Positions 52,020 through 60,642 are shown, counted from the stretch's first letter. The stretch is DNA of 64,000 nucleotides from Anaerolineae bacterium (GCA_018432315.1 JAHDLB010000013.1:57208-121207); one strand, 5' to 3'. Translations and numbers: made by a program. Notes: generated by a model not told the origin, from the letters alone.

Positions 52020-53225
52020 TTACGCGTCGGCGTTCTTCTCTTCCTCGACGATCTCGACGTATTCCTCGGTCGCGCCGCGCTGCCAGTAGATGCGCGGCAC
52101 GATCGAATGCTTGATGATCCGGTCCTGGTACTGCACCACGCGGCGGATCACGCTCTCGACCAGCGAATCGTCGAGCAGGTGCGGCTTGAGGCCGAGCTGG
52201 TACAGCTCGTTGTGGTCCGGGTTGTAATAGTGCTCCTCGGCCTCGACGCGCGGGTTGCGATAGTGCGCGATGGTCACGTCGATGCCCACCTGTTTGGCGG
52301 CCTGCTTGACATGGTGCGCCAGGTCGAGCACGGAGAAACGCTCGACCCATTGGTTGAAGACGCGCATCTTGCCGGGATCAGGCGGGTTGAGCGTCGCCAG
52401 ATCGACGCATTGCAGCGTGTCGAGGATGTTCAGGTAGCCGCGCGTCTGGTGGCCCTTGCCGAACAGCGTCAGCGGAATGCCGGCCACCGCCTGCACGCAG
52501 AAGCGGTTGAGCGCGGTGCCGAACGATTCATCGTAGTCGAACCGGGTCAGCAGCCGGTCGTCCAGGTTGGCTTCTTCGGTTTCGATGCCGTACACCACGC
52601 CCTGGTTCAGATCGGTGGCGCGCAGCCCCCAGATCTTGCAGGCGAACATGATGTTGTTGCTGTCGTGCACTTTGGTCAGGTGATAGAACGAGCCGGGCTG
52701 CTTGGGGAACGGCAGCGTATCCTTGCGGCCCCGGTATTCGACCTCGAAGTACCCCTCGGGGATGTCGATGTTCGGCGTGCCGTACTCGCCCATCGTGCCC
52801 AGCTTGACCAGGTGCGATTCCGGCGCGAACTCGTGCATCGCCCACAGGACGTTGAGCGTGCCGTTGACGTTGTTCTCGTGCACGCGGACGGCGTGATGCA
52901 CGTCGATCATCGAATACGGCGCGCTGGGGATCTCGCCGTAGTGGATGATCGTATCCGGCTGGAAATCGCGGATCACGCGGCTGATGAAATGCCAGTCCTG
53001 AATGTCACCGATGAACGATTCGATCACGCAGCCGGTGACCTCTTTCCAGGCGTCGATCCGGGTGTGCAGCGATTGGATGGGCGTGAGGCTCTCGGTGCCG
53101 CGCTCGGCGTGCATGAGGCGGCGGGTGAAGTTGTCGACCACGGCGACCGCGTGGCCGCGCTTGCTGAAATACATGGCGGTGGACCAGCCCAAATAGCCAT
53201 CTCCGCCCAAGACTAAGATACGCAT
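52020..53225 (-). CDS. sqdB: UDP-sulfoquinovose synthase (SQD1/SqdB)
   Basis: Converts UDP-glucose and sulfite to UDP-sulfoquinovose, the head-group donor of the sulfolipid SQDG. The 401-residue protein matches plant SQD1 and bacterial SqdB in diagnostic stretches: MRILVLGGDGYLGWSTA (NAD-binding), HYGEIPSAPYSMID, LVKLGTMGEYGTPNIDIPEG and FYHLTKVHDSNNI with the catalytic Tyr-x3-Lys. The substrate-specific ATDLNQGVVYG follows. AAGGAGACATC before the ATG is an excellent ribosome binding site. The sulfolipid glycosyltransferase (SqdX/SQD2) is not in the window; the downstream gene is the unrelated lipoprotein. Confidence 0.95.
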   Translation of the reverse strand: MRILVLGGDGYLGWSTAMYFSKRGHAVAVVDNFTRRLMHAERGTESLTPIQSLHTRIDAWKEVTGCVIESFIGDIQDWHFISRVIRDFQPDTIIHYGEIPSAPYSMIDVHHAVRVHENNVNGTLNVLWAMHEFAPESHLVKLGTMGEYGTPNIDIPEGYFEVEYRGRKDTLPFPKQPGSFYHLTKVHDSNNIMFACKIWGLRATDLNQGVVYGIETEEANLDDRLLTRFDYDESFGTALNRFCVQAVAGIPLTLFGKGHQTRGYLNILDTLQCVDLATLNPPDPGKMRVFNQWVERFSVLDLAHHVKQAAKQVGIDVTIAHYRNPRVEAEEHYYNPDHNELYQLGLKPHLLDDSLVESVIRRVVQYQDRIIKHSIVPRIYWQRGATEEYVEIVEEEKNADA

Positions 53226-53461
53226 GATGTCTCCTTACGCGTCAACACAAAATCCTGCCGGCTGTGCGCCGTCGTTGCGAAATATGATCGTTTACGTTCG
53301 GGCACGGGGATTAGTTGCTGCATTCTTGGCTTGTCCGAGCGTTGCTGCGCCGATTATACCGCAGAAACGAGGGCGGGCGAGTGATTCGGTGGTGTCCCGT
53401 TGGTGACAAATGACATACCAGACAATGCCCACCGCGCCTTATGTTTTTTGTAAAGCGCGGC

Positions 53462-53467
53462 TATAAT
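53462..53467 (+). promoter_or_regulatory. -10 box of the ABC importer operon
   Basis: TATAAT about 35 bases upstream of the ATG at 53502. The -35 position 17 bases away reads TTATGT, a weak match. Confidence 0.55.
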
Positions 53468-53501
53468 CAACGCAATTCAGCGGCAAAAAGGACCATTGTT
53501 C

Positions 53502-54680
53502 ATGGCTACGACTGCACAATCTCGTCCGGCGCCCGACGCGCCTCCGCGGCGATCCGCTCCCCTGCGCGCGCAGATATGGTCGGCCTTGCAGGGCCTGCTG
53601 ATCCCGCTCCTGTCGGTGGTCACGGCGATCATCCTGGGCTCGATCCTGATCCTGCTCAATGGGCGCGACCCGATCACAGCCTTCGAAGGCTTGTTCGAAG
53701 GCGCGTTTCTGGAGCCGCGCGGGCTGCTGGTCACCTTTCGGAACATGACCCCGCTGATCCTATCGGGGTTGGCGGTGGCGTTTGCGTTCAAGAGCGGGCT
53801 GTTCAACATCGGCGTGCAGGGCCAGTTGATCATCGGCTCGGTGACGGCGGCCTGGCTCGGCTTCGCGGTGGAAGGGCTGCCGCCGCTGCTGCACGTGACG
53901 CTGGCGATCGTGGCGGCGGCGCTGGCCGGGGGGCTGTGGGCGGCCATCGCGGGCGCGTTGAAAGCCTACGCCGACGCGCACGAAGTGATCACGACCATCA
54001 TGCTCAACTACATCGCGGCCCAGTTCGCGGGCTGGCTGATCTCGACCGGCAGCGACGGGAGCCGGCCCGGCCCGCTGTCCAGCCCGGAATCGGCGACGGA
54101 CGCCATCGCCCGCACGCCCGAAATTCTGGAGAGCGCCCGGCTTCCGGTGGTGTACACCGTTCCGCCCAACTTCGAGCTTCACGCGGGGATCTTCATCGCC
54201 ATCATTGCCACCATCGTGATCACGTTCCTGCTCTACCGGACGACCTTCGGCTTTTCGCTGCGCATGGCCGGCTACAGCCCCAGCGCCGCGCAGTATGCGG
54301 GGGTCAACGTCAAACGCGTGACGATTCTCACCATGCTCATCGCGGGATGCCTGGCCGGGCTGGCCGGCGGCATCCAGACGCTGGGCGTGAATCACGGCTA
54401 CGAAGGCAACCAGAGCCTGGGCCTGGGCTTCGACGGCATCACGGTGGCCTTCCTGGCCGGCAACAACCCGATCGGCATCAACTTTTCGGCGCTGCTGTTC
54501 GGCGCCATGGAAGCCGGGACGACTCGCATGGCGCTCAACGCCAACGTCGCCAAAGAGCTGATCCAGGTGATCCAGGCGCTCATTCTGATGTTCGTCGCTG
54601 CCGATCAGATCATTCGCCGCATCTATCGTATCCGGGTGGCTGGTCCTGGCTCCCGGCTGAAGATCAGCCAAAACAAATAA
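53502..54680 (+). CDS. ABC importer permease 1 (nucleoside/simple-sugar type)
   Basis: A 392-residue integral membrane permease of the BPD_transp_2 group, resembling NupP/YufP of the BmpA-type nucleoside importers. After a polar start (1-20) there are about eight to ten hydrophobic segments, with the coupling region around EVITTIMLNYIAAQFAGWLI and the typical LFNIGVQGQLIIGSVTAAWLG. The segment LNANVAKELIQVIQALILMF near the end is characteristic of these permeases. It pairs with permease 2, 13 bases downstream. The ATG has AAAAAGGACC upstream; a TTG two codons earlier is rejected. No substrate-binding lipoprotein gene is adjacent, so the substrate is inferred only from family: nucleosides or simple sugars. 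Confidence 0.9.
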   Translation: MATTAQSRPAPDAPPRRSAPLRAQIWSALQGLLIPLLSVVTAIILGSILILLNGRDPITAFEGLFEGAFLEPRGLLVTFRNMTPLILSGLAVAFAFKSGLFNIGVQGQLIIGSVTAAWLGFAVEGLPPLLHVTLAIVAAALAGGLWAAIAGALKAYADAHEVITTIMLNYIAAQFAGWLISTGSDGSRPGPLSSPESATDAIARTPEILESARLPVVYTVPPNFELHAGIFIAIIATIVITFLLYRTTFGFSLRMAGYSPSAAQYAGVNVKRVTILTMLIAGCLAGLAGGIQTLGVNHGYEGNQSLGLGFDGITVAFLAGNNPIGINFSALLFGAMEAGTTRMALNANVAKELIQVIQALILMFVAADQIIRRIYRIRVAGPGSRLKISQNK

Positions 54681-54693
54681 TTGGGAACCCGCT

Positions 54694-55701
54694 ATGAGTG
54701 AAACTGAACTGGGCCTTGCGGTCATTGCGACGATCAATTTCACCATCCGGTATTCGGTCCCGATCACCCTGGGCGCGTTGAGCGGCATCCTCTGCGAGCG
54801 ATCGGGGATTGTCAACATCGGCATCGAGGGCATGATGCTGCTGGCCGCGTTTACCGGCTTCATGACCAACGTGTTCCTCAGCGAGCCGCAGGTGTCGCCC
54901 GCGCTGCAAACCGCCCCCGTCCGGCTGACGCTGGCGCTGGCGGTGGCGCTGCTCACCGGGGGGCTGTTGGGGCTGCTGCACGGCCTGCTGTCGATCCAGT
55001 ACAAAGTCGACCAGATCGTGAGCGGCACGGTGATCAACATCCTGGCGCTGGGCCTCACCGGGTATTTCTATCGGCTCAACACGCCGACCCTGGGCAAGCT
55101 GCCCAACCTGATCGGCAACCCGTTTGGCCGCGACTCGTCGCTGGAGCTCAAGCTGGCGGACAACCTGACGTTTTACCTGCCGTATGACATAGGCCGCATC
55201 CTCTTCGACAAAGACCTGATCACCTACCTGACGCTGGTGATCGTGTTCGTGCTGGGCTGGGCCTTGTTCCATACCACCTGGGGCCTGCGCACGCGCTCCA
55301 TCGGCGAGAACCCGCGCGCGGCGGATACGCTGGGGATCAACGTCTACCGCCTGCAATATACCAACCTGTTCCTGGGCGGGATGCTGGCCGGGCTGGGCGG
55401 CGCCTTTCTGACGCTGGCGGCGGTGGGCCTGTTCGAGCAGGGCATGACCACCGGGCGCGGCTTCATCGCGCTGGCGGTGATGATCTTCGGCAACTGGCGG
55501 CCCTGGGGCGCGCTGCGCGGCGCGCTGTTGTTCGGCTTCGCCACGGCGCTGCAGGGCCAGCTTCAGCAGTTCGGCATCGACTTCCCCCACCAGCTCGTGG
55601 GGATGCTGCCGTACATTCTGACGATCGTGGTGCTGGCCGGGTTCGTGGGGCGGGCACAGCCGCCCGCGCACGCTGGCCGCGTCTACGAGACGGAGGGGTG
55701 A
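54694..55701 (+). CDS. ABC importer permease 2 (nucleoside/simple-sugar type)
   Basis: A 335-residue permease, the YufQ/NupQ-type partner of the preceding gene. The family phrase LCERSGIVNIGIEGMMLLAAF lies at about 30-50, and the loop region holds KVDQIVSGTVINILALGLTGYFY and LRTRSIGENPRAADTLGINV, which contacts the ATPase. About eight transmembrane segments are visible. The C-terminus ends in the permease-typical HQLVGMLPYILTIVVLAGF. It begins 13 bases after permease 1 and its stop overlaps an upstream GTG of the next, small gene. Confidence 0.92.
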   Translation: MSETELGLAVIATINFTIRYSVPITLGALSGILCERSGIVNIGIEGMMLLAAFTGFMTNVFLSEPQVSPALQTAPVRLTLALAVALLTGGLLGLLHGLLSIQYKVDQIVSGTVINILALGLTGYFYRLNTPTLGKLPNLIGNPFGRDSSLELKLADNLTFYLPYDIGRILFDKDLITYLTLVIVFVLGWALFHTTWGLRTRSIGENPRAADTLGINVYRLQYTNLFLGGMLAGLGGAFLTLAAVGLFEQGMTTGRGFIALAVMIFGNWRPWGALRGALLFGFATALQGQLQQFGIDFPHQLVGMLPYILTIVVLAGFVGRAQPPAHAGRVYETEG

Positions 55702-55703
55702 GC

Positions 55704-56120
55704 ATGGCGAAACCGACGTCGCGAAAACCTCAGCCATCCGGCGCGGGGAATAAGGCGCGCTTGGGCCTGGCCCAGCTCAGTTTTCTGGTGACCAGCCGCC
55801 GCCGCCAGCGGGACGTGTTCGGCCCGGCGATCATCGCGATCGTGGTGGGCGGCGCGCTGATCCTCGACGCGGTGATCGGGCCGGAGCTGCCGGCTGCCCT
55901 GCAGATCCTCTTGATGCTGCTGTTCGGTGCCTGGGCCGGATTCACCGCGCGGCGCTGGCTCGAAGCGGAAGCCCACCGCGCCACCGCGACGAACGTCTTG
56001 ATCGCCGGTGGGGCGCTGTTGGTGGCGGGGGCGGTTGCCCGCCTGTTGGGGCTGGACGTGGCGCTGCCGTGGGCGGTGCTGCTGGTGCTGTTTGCCCTGG
56101 CGACATTGATCAGAGAGTGA
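55704..56120 (+). CDS. Small membrane protein in the ABC importer operon
   Basis: A 138-residue protein of unknown family. It has a basic cytoplasmic N-terminus (1-45, with SRRRQRDVFGPAI) and four hydrophobic segments (about 46-62, 67-84, 97-115 and 119-134). It lies three bases after permease 2 and 13 bases before the ATPase gene, so it is probably co-transcribed and may be an accessory membrane partner of this importer. It is not a third permease: the loops are too short and the coupling motif is absent. Possibly related to the membrane insertions in the ATPase, but that is only a guess from position. Confidence 0.75.
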   Translation: MAKPTSRKPQPSGAGNKARLGLAQLSFLVTSRRRQRDVFGPAIIAIVVGGALILDAVIGPELPAALQILLMLLFGAWAGFTARRWLEAEAHRATATNVLIAGGALLVAGAVARLLGLDVALPWAVLLVLFALATLIRE

Positions 56121-56133
56121 ACCGGGACGGATT

Positions 56134-59100
56134 ATGGCAGAACACGAGCAGAGCGACATCATCCTCGAAGTCGAGGGCGTGACCAAGCAGTTCCCCGGCG
56201 TGCTGGCCAACGACGACGTCAGCCTCAAGCTGCGGCGGGGCGAGATCCTGGCGCTGCTGGGCGAGAACGGCGCGGGCAAAAGCACGCTGATGAACATCAT
56301 CTACGGCCTGTACCACCCGGACGAGGGCACGATCCGCCTCAAGGGGCGCGAGGTGCGCTTCGCCAGCCCGCGCGAGGCCATCCGCAACGGGATCGGCATG
56401 GTCCACCAGCACTTCCAACTGGTCGACGTGATGACCGTGGCCGAGAACGTCGTGTTGGGCGAAGAGGCGGACGTCGCCTACCAGGGGACCCGGGGCGGCG
56501 CGCTGGGCTTCATCCTCAAGTGGCTGCCGAGCCTGGTCGTGCTGGCCTTGAGCGTGATTCTGGGCGTGGCGCTCGGCGAGACACGGACCGCGATCGGCGG
56601 CGTGGTCGTCGGGATCGGGCTGGCGCTGTTGGTGGCGTTTCCCCCGGCGGCGCGGCTGGTCTGGGGGATCGCCTGGCGGGCGGGGCTGGCGTTCGTCGCG
56701 CTGTGGATCGCGGCCCAGGTCGAGATGGTCGCTCGCGTCGGCCTGACCGCCGTCGCGCTGCGCCAGGAAGTCGAGATCGTCCGCGAGCGCAGGCCGCAGG
56801 AGATGGACGGCTACGAGGTCAAGGTGACGTACGTCGAGCATACGCGGGTCCCGTTCGACTGGGCGAAGGAAGGGCGCGCCTCTTCCAGCATCGACGGCGT
56901 GCTCACCAGCGCCAAGGCGACCCTCGAAGAGTATCGCGACGATGGCGTGTCCGGCACGCTGCTCAACGCGATCGACGATGTGCCGCCGGTGGCTCGCTCG
57001 CTGAGCGTGGCCCTGCTGCTGATCCTGTTGGGCTGGCACGCGATTCACTCGTGGCGCGGAGTCGATCCGCAGCCGGGCGCGCTGGATCGCAACAATGCGC
57101 TCGCGCTGCTGGGCATCGCGGCGGTGTACGTCGCCGCTGCGGCGGTGGACATCACTTACGTCGAGACGCTGGCCCGCGCCGGGCTGGTGGCGCTGACGGC
57201 GCTCGGACTGGCGGCCATCGTCCTGCACACGCTGCGCCGCCGCGAGCAGGTCGACGTCACGTATGAAGGCTCGGTGTCGCCGCTCGATGGCGGGCTGGAT
57301 GCGCTGTTGGGCTTCCTGCACACGATCACGCAGATTCGCAACGAATCGCTGGCCGCGCAGCGCGTGCGCGAGCTGTCGCAGCAGTACGGTCTCGAAGTCG
57401 ACCCGGAGGTGGTGATCGAAAAGCTGCCGGTCGGCACGCAGCAGCGCGTCGAGATCATCAAGGCGCTCTACCGCCATGCCGACGTGCTGATCCTCGACGA
57501 GCCGACCGCCGTTCTGACGCCCCAGGAAGGCCAGGAGTTGTTCAAGATCATGCGCGAGCTGGCGGCGCAGGGCGTGTCGATCATCTTCATCACGCACAAG
57601 CTCAAAGAGGTGTTCGAAGTGGCGTCCCACATCGTCGTGATGCGCGGCGGGCGCGTGGTGGGCACGACCACGCCCGCCGAGGCGACCGAGACCTCGCTGG
57701 CGGCGATGATGGTGGGCCGCGAGGTGATCCTCCAGGTCGAGAAGGGGGACGCGCAGCCCGCCGAGCCGGTGCTCGAAGTGCGCGACTTGAGCGCGTACAA
57801 CGATCGCGGCGCGCGGGCGCTGTCGGATGTCAGCTTCCAGGTGCGCGCCGGGGAGGTGCTGGGCATCGCCGGGGTGCAGGGCAACGGCCAGACGGAGCTG
57901 GTCGAGGTGCTGACCGGCCTGCGCGAGCCGTCCGGCGGGTCGGTTAAACTGCTGGGGCGCGAGATGCAGCCGGACGTCCAGCCCGAAGCGGGCATCGGAG
58001 CGCGCATCGGCGCCTTCCTGGTCGATATCGTGGTGGTGCTGGTGCTGACGTATTTCTTCGGCAGCCTGGTCTGGTACTTCGGTGACAAGACCTTCGCGAC
58101 CGCCTCTCAGGCCACCGAGATCGCGGCGGGGCTGCTGGTGTTCGTCATCATCGACGCGCTGTATTTCTTCGGAAGCTGGCAGACGCTGGGCGCCACGCTG
58201 GGCATGTCGCTGTTCGGGCTGCAAGTCGTGCGTGCCGACGACGCGCGCGCCGGGGCGTGGTCGCTGTTGCGGCGCTATCCGATCTTCCTGGCGCTGCACC
58301 TGCCGGCGGGCATCCCGCTGCTGGCGTCGTTGTGGGCGGCCCGGCGCGCCGATCCGCCGCGCGCGTGGTTCGACCGCCTGTTGGGCCTGCGCGAAATCCG
58401 GTTCGAGCGTATCACGCCGCGCGGCATCAAAGACCAGGGCACCAGCCACATCCCCGAAGACCGGCTGCGGCACGGGCTGGTCAAGTCGTTTTCGGTGGCC
58501 GATAACCTGGTGCTCAACGACTTTTACGAGCGCCCCTTCGCCAAAGAGCCGGACGTGTCCGAGCTGCCGGGGGCGCTGCTGCGCTACGGCGTGATCTTCG
58601 GCGCGATCGTCGCTGCGCTGACGGCAGCGGCGCTGTGGGTGTGGCACGAGGGCGGCATGTGGACCGCCATCCTCGATTTGTACGACGTCCCGCCGGAGAT
58701 GCGCCTGTACGAAGCGGGGCGCGGCCTCACGCGCGACCAGCAGGCCGCCCTGCGATACCCCTTCCTGATCGCCGTGACGCTGCTGCTGGTCTACGAGCTG
58801 GTCGCCGGCGTGGTAGCCCACCTGATCACCAGCCGGGTGTTGGGCGTGGAAGCCGTGCAGGGCATGTTCCAGTCCATCAGCCAGGGCGCCCGGCGCGCGG
58901 CCTGGCGGTTGCTGGGCCGCGACGGCGAGCCGGGCGATCCCGAAGGCGGGCTGCTGCGCGACCAGATCGCGATCGATCGCCACGCCACGCAGCTCGTCGA
59001 CGAATTCGACATTCGCACGCCGTCCATCGAAACCAGCGGGTCCAGCCTGTCCGGCGGCAACCAGCAGAAACTGATCGTCGCGCGCGAGTTCGGGCGCAAG

Positions 59101-59400
59101 CCGCGCCTGCTGATCGCCGCCCAGCCCACGCGCGGGATCGACGTGGGGTCGATCGAGTTCATCCACAACCAGATCATCGCCCAGCGCGACGCCGGGGCGG
59201 CGGTGCTGCTCGTCTCGGCGGAGCTGGACGAGATCATGGCGCTGTCGGATCGCATCGCCGTGCTGTACAAGGGCGAGATCATCGATACGCTGCCTGCCGG
59301 GGCGGCCACGCGCGAGGAACTCGGCCTGCTGATGGCCGGGATTCGCAACGGGGCGCCCGCCGCCGGACGCGAGTGGGAGCCACAGCCAGCCGGGGCGTGA
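56134..59400 (+). CDS. ABC importer ATPase with three membrane insertions, including an RDD domain
   Basis: A 1088-residue protein. Its non-inserted parts match the two-cassette ATPases of nucleoside/simple-sugar importers (about 510 residues), with first Walker A LGENGAGKST, Q loop VHQHFQ, first signature LPVGTQQRVEI, Walker B DVLILDEPTAV, second P-loop region GIAGVQGNGQTE, second signature SGGNQQK and the family-typical degenerate AAQPTRGIDVGS. Three in-frame inserts are membrane-spanning. Insert 1 (about residues 115-405) follows AENVVLG and has about six helices. Insert 2 (about 613-756) is an RDD domain (GARIGAFLVDIVVVLVLTYF, TLGMSLFGLQVV). Insert 3 (about 803-939) follows NLVLNDFYERPFA, a position equivalent to insert 1. 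The reading frame is clean throughout. Last gene of the operon. Confidence 0.92.
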   Translation: MAEHEQSDIILEVEGVTKQFPGVLANDDVSLKLRRGEILALLGENGAGKSTLMNIIYGLYHPDEGTIRLKGREVRFASPREAIRNGIGMVHQHFQLVDVMTVAENVVLGEEADVAYQGTRGGALGFILKWLPSLVVLALSVILGVALGETRTAIGGVVVGIGLALLVAFPPAARLVWGIAWRAGLAFVALWIAAQVEMVARVGLTAVALRQEVEIVRERRPQEMDGYEVKVTYVEHTRVPFDWAKEGRASSSIDGVLTSAKATLEEYRDDGVSGTLLNAIDDVPPVARSLSVALLLILLGWHAIHSWRGVDPQPGALDRNNALALLGIAAVYVAAAAVDITYVETLARAGLVALTALGLAAIVLHTLRRREQVDVTYEGSVSPLDGGLDALLGFLHTITQIRNESLAAQRVRELSQQYGLEVDPEVVIEKLPVGTQQRVEIIKALYRHADVLILDEPTAVLTPQEGQELFKIMRELAAQGVSIIFITHKLKEVFEVASHIVVMRGGRVVGTTTPAEATETSLAAMMVGREVILQVEKGDAQPAEPVLEVRDLSAYNDRGARALSDVSFQVRAGEVLGIAGVQGNGQTELVEVLTGLREPSGGSVKLLGREMQPDVQPEAGIGARIGAFLVDIVVVLVLTYFFGSLVWYFGDKTFATASQATEIAAGLLVFVIIDALYFFGSWQTLGATLGMSLFGLQVVRADDARAGAWSLLRRYPIFLALHLPAGIPLLASLWAARRADPPRAWFDRLLGLREIRFERITPRGIKDQGTSHIPEDRLRHGLVKSFSVADNLVLNDFYERPFAKEPDVSELPGALLRYGVIFGAIVAALTAAALWVWHEGGMWTAILDLYDVPPEMRLYEAGRGLTRDQQAALRYPFLIAVTLLLVYELVAGVVAHLITSRVLGVEAVQGMFQSISQGARRAAWRLLGRDGEPGDPEGGLLRDQIAIDRHATQLVDEFDIRTPSIETSGSSLSGGNQQKLIVAREFGRKPRLLIAAQPTRGIDVGSIEFIHNQIIAQRDAGAAVLLVSAELDEIMALSDRIAVLYKGEIIDTLPAGAATREELGLLMAGIRNGAPAAGREWEPQPAGA
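56476..57348 (+). other. Membrane insert 1 within the importer ATPase
   Basis: Encodes about 290 residues between AENVVLG and TQIRNESLAAQRVREL. Hydrophobic helices: about FILKWLPSLVVLALSVILG, IGGVVVGIGLALLVAFPPA, AGLAFVALWIAAQVEMV, then after a hydrophilic loop of about 80 residues, LSVALLLILLGWHAI, LALLGIAAVYVAAAAV and GLVALTALGLAAIVLHTL. Confidence 0.8.
57970..58401 (+). other. Membrane insert 2 (RDD domain) within the importer ATPase
   Basis: Encodes an RDD domain of about 145 residues between GREM and ITPRGIKDQG in the second cassette. The signature Arg and Asp are in GARIGAFLVDI, and the second half has LGATLGMSLFGLQVVRADD then LLRRYPIF, as in RDD proteins. Confidence 0.85.
58540..58950 (+). 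other. Membrane insert 3 within the importer ATPase
   Basis: Encodes about 135 residues with two or three helices, YGVIFGAIVAALTAAALWV and FLIAVTLLLVYELVAGVVAH, in the second cassette at the position equivalent to insert 1 in the first. Confidence 0.8.
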
Positions 59401-59438
59401 TCCGGCGCGTATGTGCCTATCTGAACGAAACTCGCTGC

Positions 59439-59466
59439 ACAGGGCGTCCGCACGGGGGCGCCCTGT
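59439..59466 (+). terminator. Hairpin after the ABC operon
   Basis: ACAGGGCG (59439-59446) pairs with CGCCCTGT (59459-59466), about 40 bases after the ATPase stop. No T tract follows, so this is a weak terminator candidate. Confidence 0.45.
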
Positions 59467-59501
59467 CGATTCGACCCTGCACGACCGCCCGGCGATTGTG
59501 G

Positions 59502-59507
59502 TATAAT
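59502..59507 (+). promoter_or_regulatory. -10 box of the prfA operon
   Basis: TATAAT 57 bases upstream of the prfA ATG. The expected start is near 59515. Confidence 0.6.
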
Positions 59508-59528
59508 CTCGCCTGACGACGAACGAAC

Positions 59529-59546
59529 AAGCCCCGACCGGGGCTT
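59529..59546 (+). terminator. Hairpin with T tract in the prfA leader
   Basis: AAGCCCC (59529-59535) pairs with GGGGCTT (59540-59546), followed by TTGTG. It lies between the prfA -10 box and the ATG, so it may be a terminator for the ABC operon or an attenuator in the prfA leader. Confidence 0.5.
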
Positions 59547-59563
59547 TTGTGTGAGGTCCACGA

Positions 59564-60640
59564 ATGGTAGACAGGGCACTGCTGGATAAGCTGGCCGGCA
59601 TCGAGGCGCACTTCGACGAGCTCGAGCGAATGATCGCCGACCCGGCCAACATCAACGATTACGAAAAAGTAGCCGAGTACGCGCAAGAGCGCGCTGAGCT
59701 TCAGCCGCTGGTCGACCTGACGCGCCGGTACCGGCAGGCGCTCGACGAGCTGGAACAGGCCGAGGCGCTGCTCGACGATCCCGACATGGCCGGGCTGGCG
59801 CGCGAGGAGATCAGCCGCGTCGAAGCGGCGCTCCCCGATATGGAAGACCGCCTGCGCCGGATGCTGCTGCCCAAGGACCCGCGCGACAGCAAGAACGTGA
59901 TCGTGGAGATTCGCGCCGGGGCCGGTGGCGACGAGGCCGGGATTTTCGCCGGGGACCTGTTTCGCATGTATTCGCGCTACGCTGAAGATCACCGCTGGAA
60001 GGTCGAAGTGCTCAGCGCGCACGAGACCGGCGTGGGCGGCTACAAAGAGATCGTGTTCGAGGTGCGCGGCAGCGGGGCGTTCTCGCGCCTGAAGTACGAG
60101 AGCGGCGTGCACCGCGTGCAGCGCGTCCCCGTGACGGAGAGCCAGGGGCGCATTCACACCTCGACGGCGACGGTGGCCGTGCTGGCCGAAATGGACGATG
60201 TCGAGGTCGAGATCGATTCCGGCGATCTCCAGATCGACACGTACCGGTCGGCGGGCGCGGGCGGCCAGAACGTGCAGAAGAACGAGACGGCGATCCGCAT
60301 CACGCACCTGCCCACCGGGATCGTCGTGGCCTGCCAGGACGAGCGCAGCCAGCTCCAGAACAAGCTGCGGGCCATGAACATCCTGCGCGCCAAGTTGTAC
60401 GACATGGAGCAGGAACGCCTGCGCGAAGAACAGGACGCCGACCGGCGCAGCCAGGTGGGGTCCGGCGACCGCAGCGAGAAAATCCGCACGTACAATTTTC
60501 CCCAGAACCGCGTCACCGATCACCGCATTGGCATGAGCAGCCACAACCTGCCCGCGATCCTGGATGGCAAGCTGGACGAGTTCATCGACGAGCTGGCAAC
60601 GCGCGAAGAAGCGAACCGCTTGCAGGCTGTCGGGATGTAG
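59564..60640 (+). CDS. prfA: Peptide chain release factor 1
   Basis: Terminates translation at UAA and UAG codons. The 358-residue protein has the usual length. The codon-recognition PxT motif appears as PVT in RVQRVPVTESQGRIHTST, and the peptidyl-hydrolysis GGQ is in SAGAGGQNVQKNETA (near residue 233), whose Gln is methylated by the next gene product PrmC. The N-terminal domain starts LLDKLAGIEAHFDELERM. It begins the conserved prfA-prmC-tsaC order, with prmC starting two bases after its stop. Upstream a TATAAT box and a hairpin may regulate it. Confidence 0.98.
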   Translation: MVDRALLDKLAGIEAHFDELERMIADPANINDYEKVAEYAQERAELQPLVDLTRRYRQALDELEQAEALLDDPDMAGLAREEISRVEAALPDMEDRLRRMLLPKDPRDSKNVIVEIRAGAGGDEAGIFAGDLFRMYSRYAEDHRWKVEVLSAHETGVGGYKEIVFEVRGSGAFSRLKYESGVHRVQRVPVTESQGRIHTSTATVAVLAEMDDVEVEIDSGDLQIDTYRSAGAGGQNVQKNETAIRITHLPTGIVVACQDERSQLQNKLRAMNILRAKLYDMEQERLREEQDADRRSQVGSGDRSEKIRTYNFPQNRVTDHRIGMSSHNLPAILDGKLDEFIDELATREEANRLQAVGM

Positions 60641-60642
60641 CT

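Noticed and set aside
56110..59655. 1181-codon minus-strand open frame opposite the ABC ATPase
   Set aside because: Shadow frame with no ribosome binding site or domain; the plus strand carries ABC motifs.
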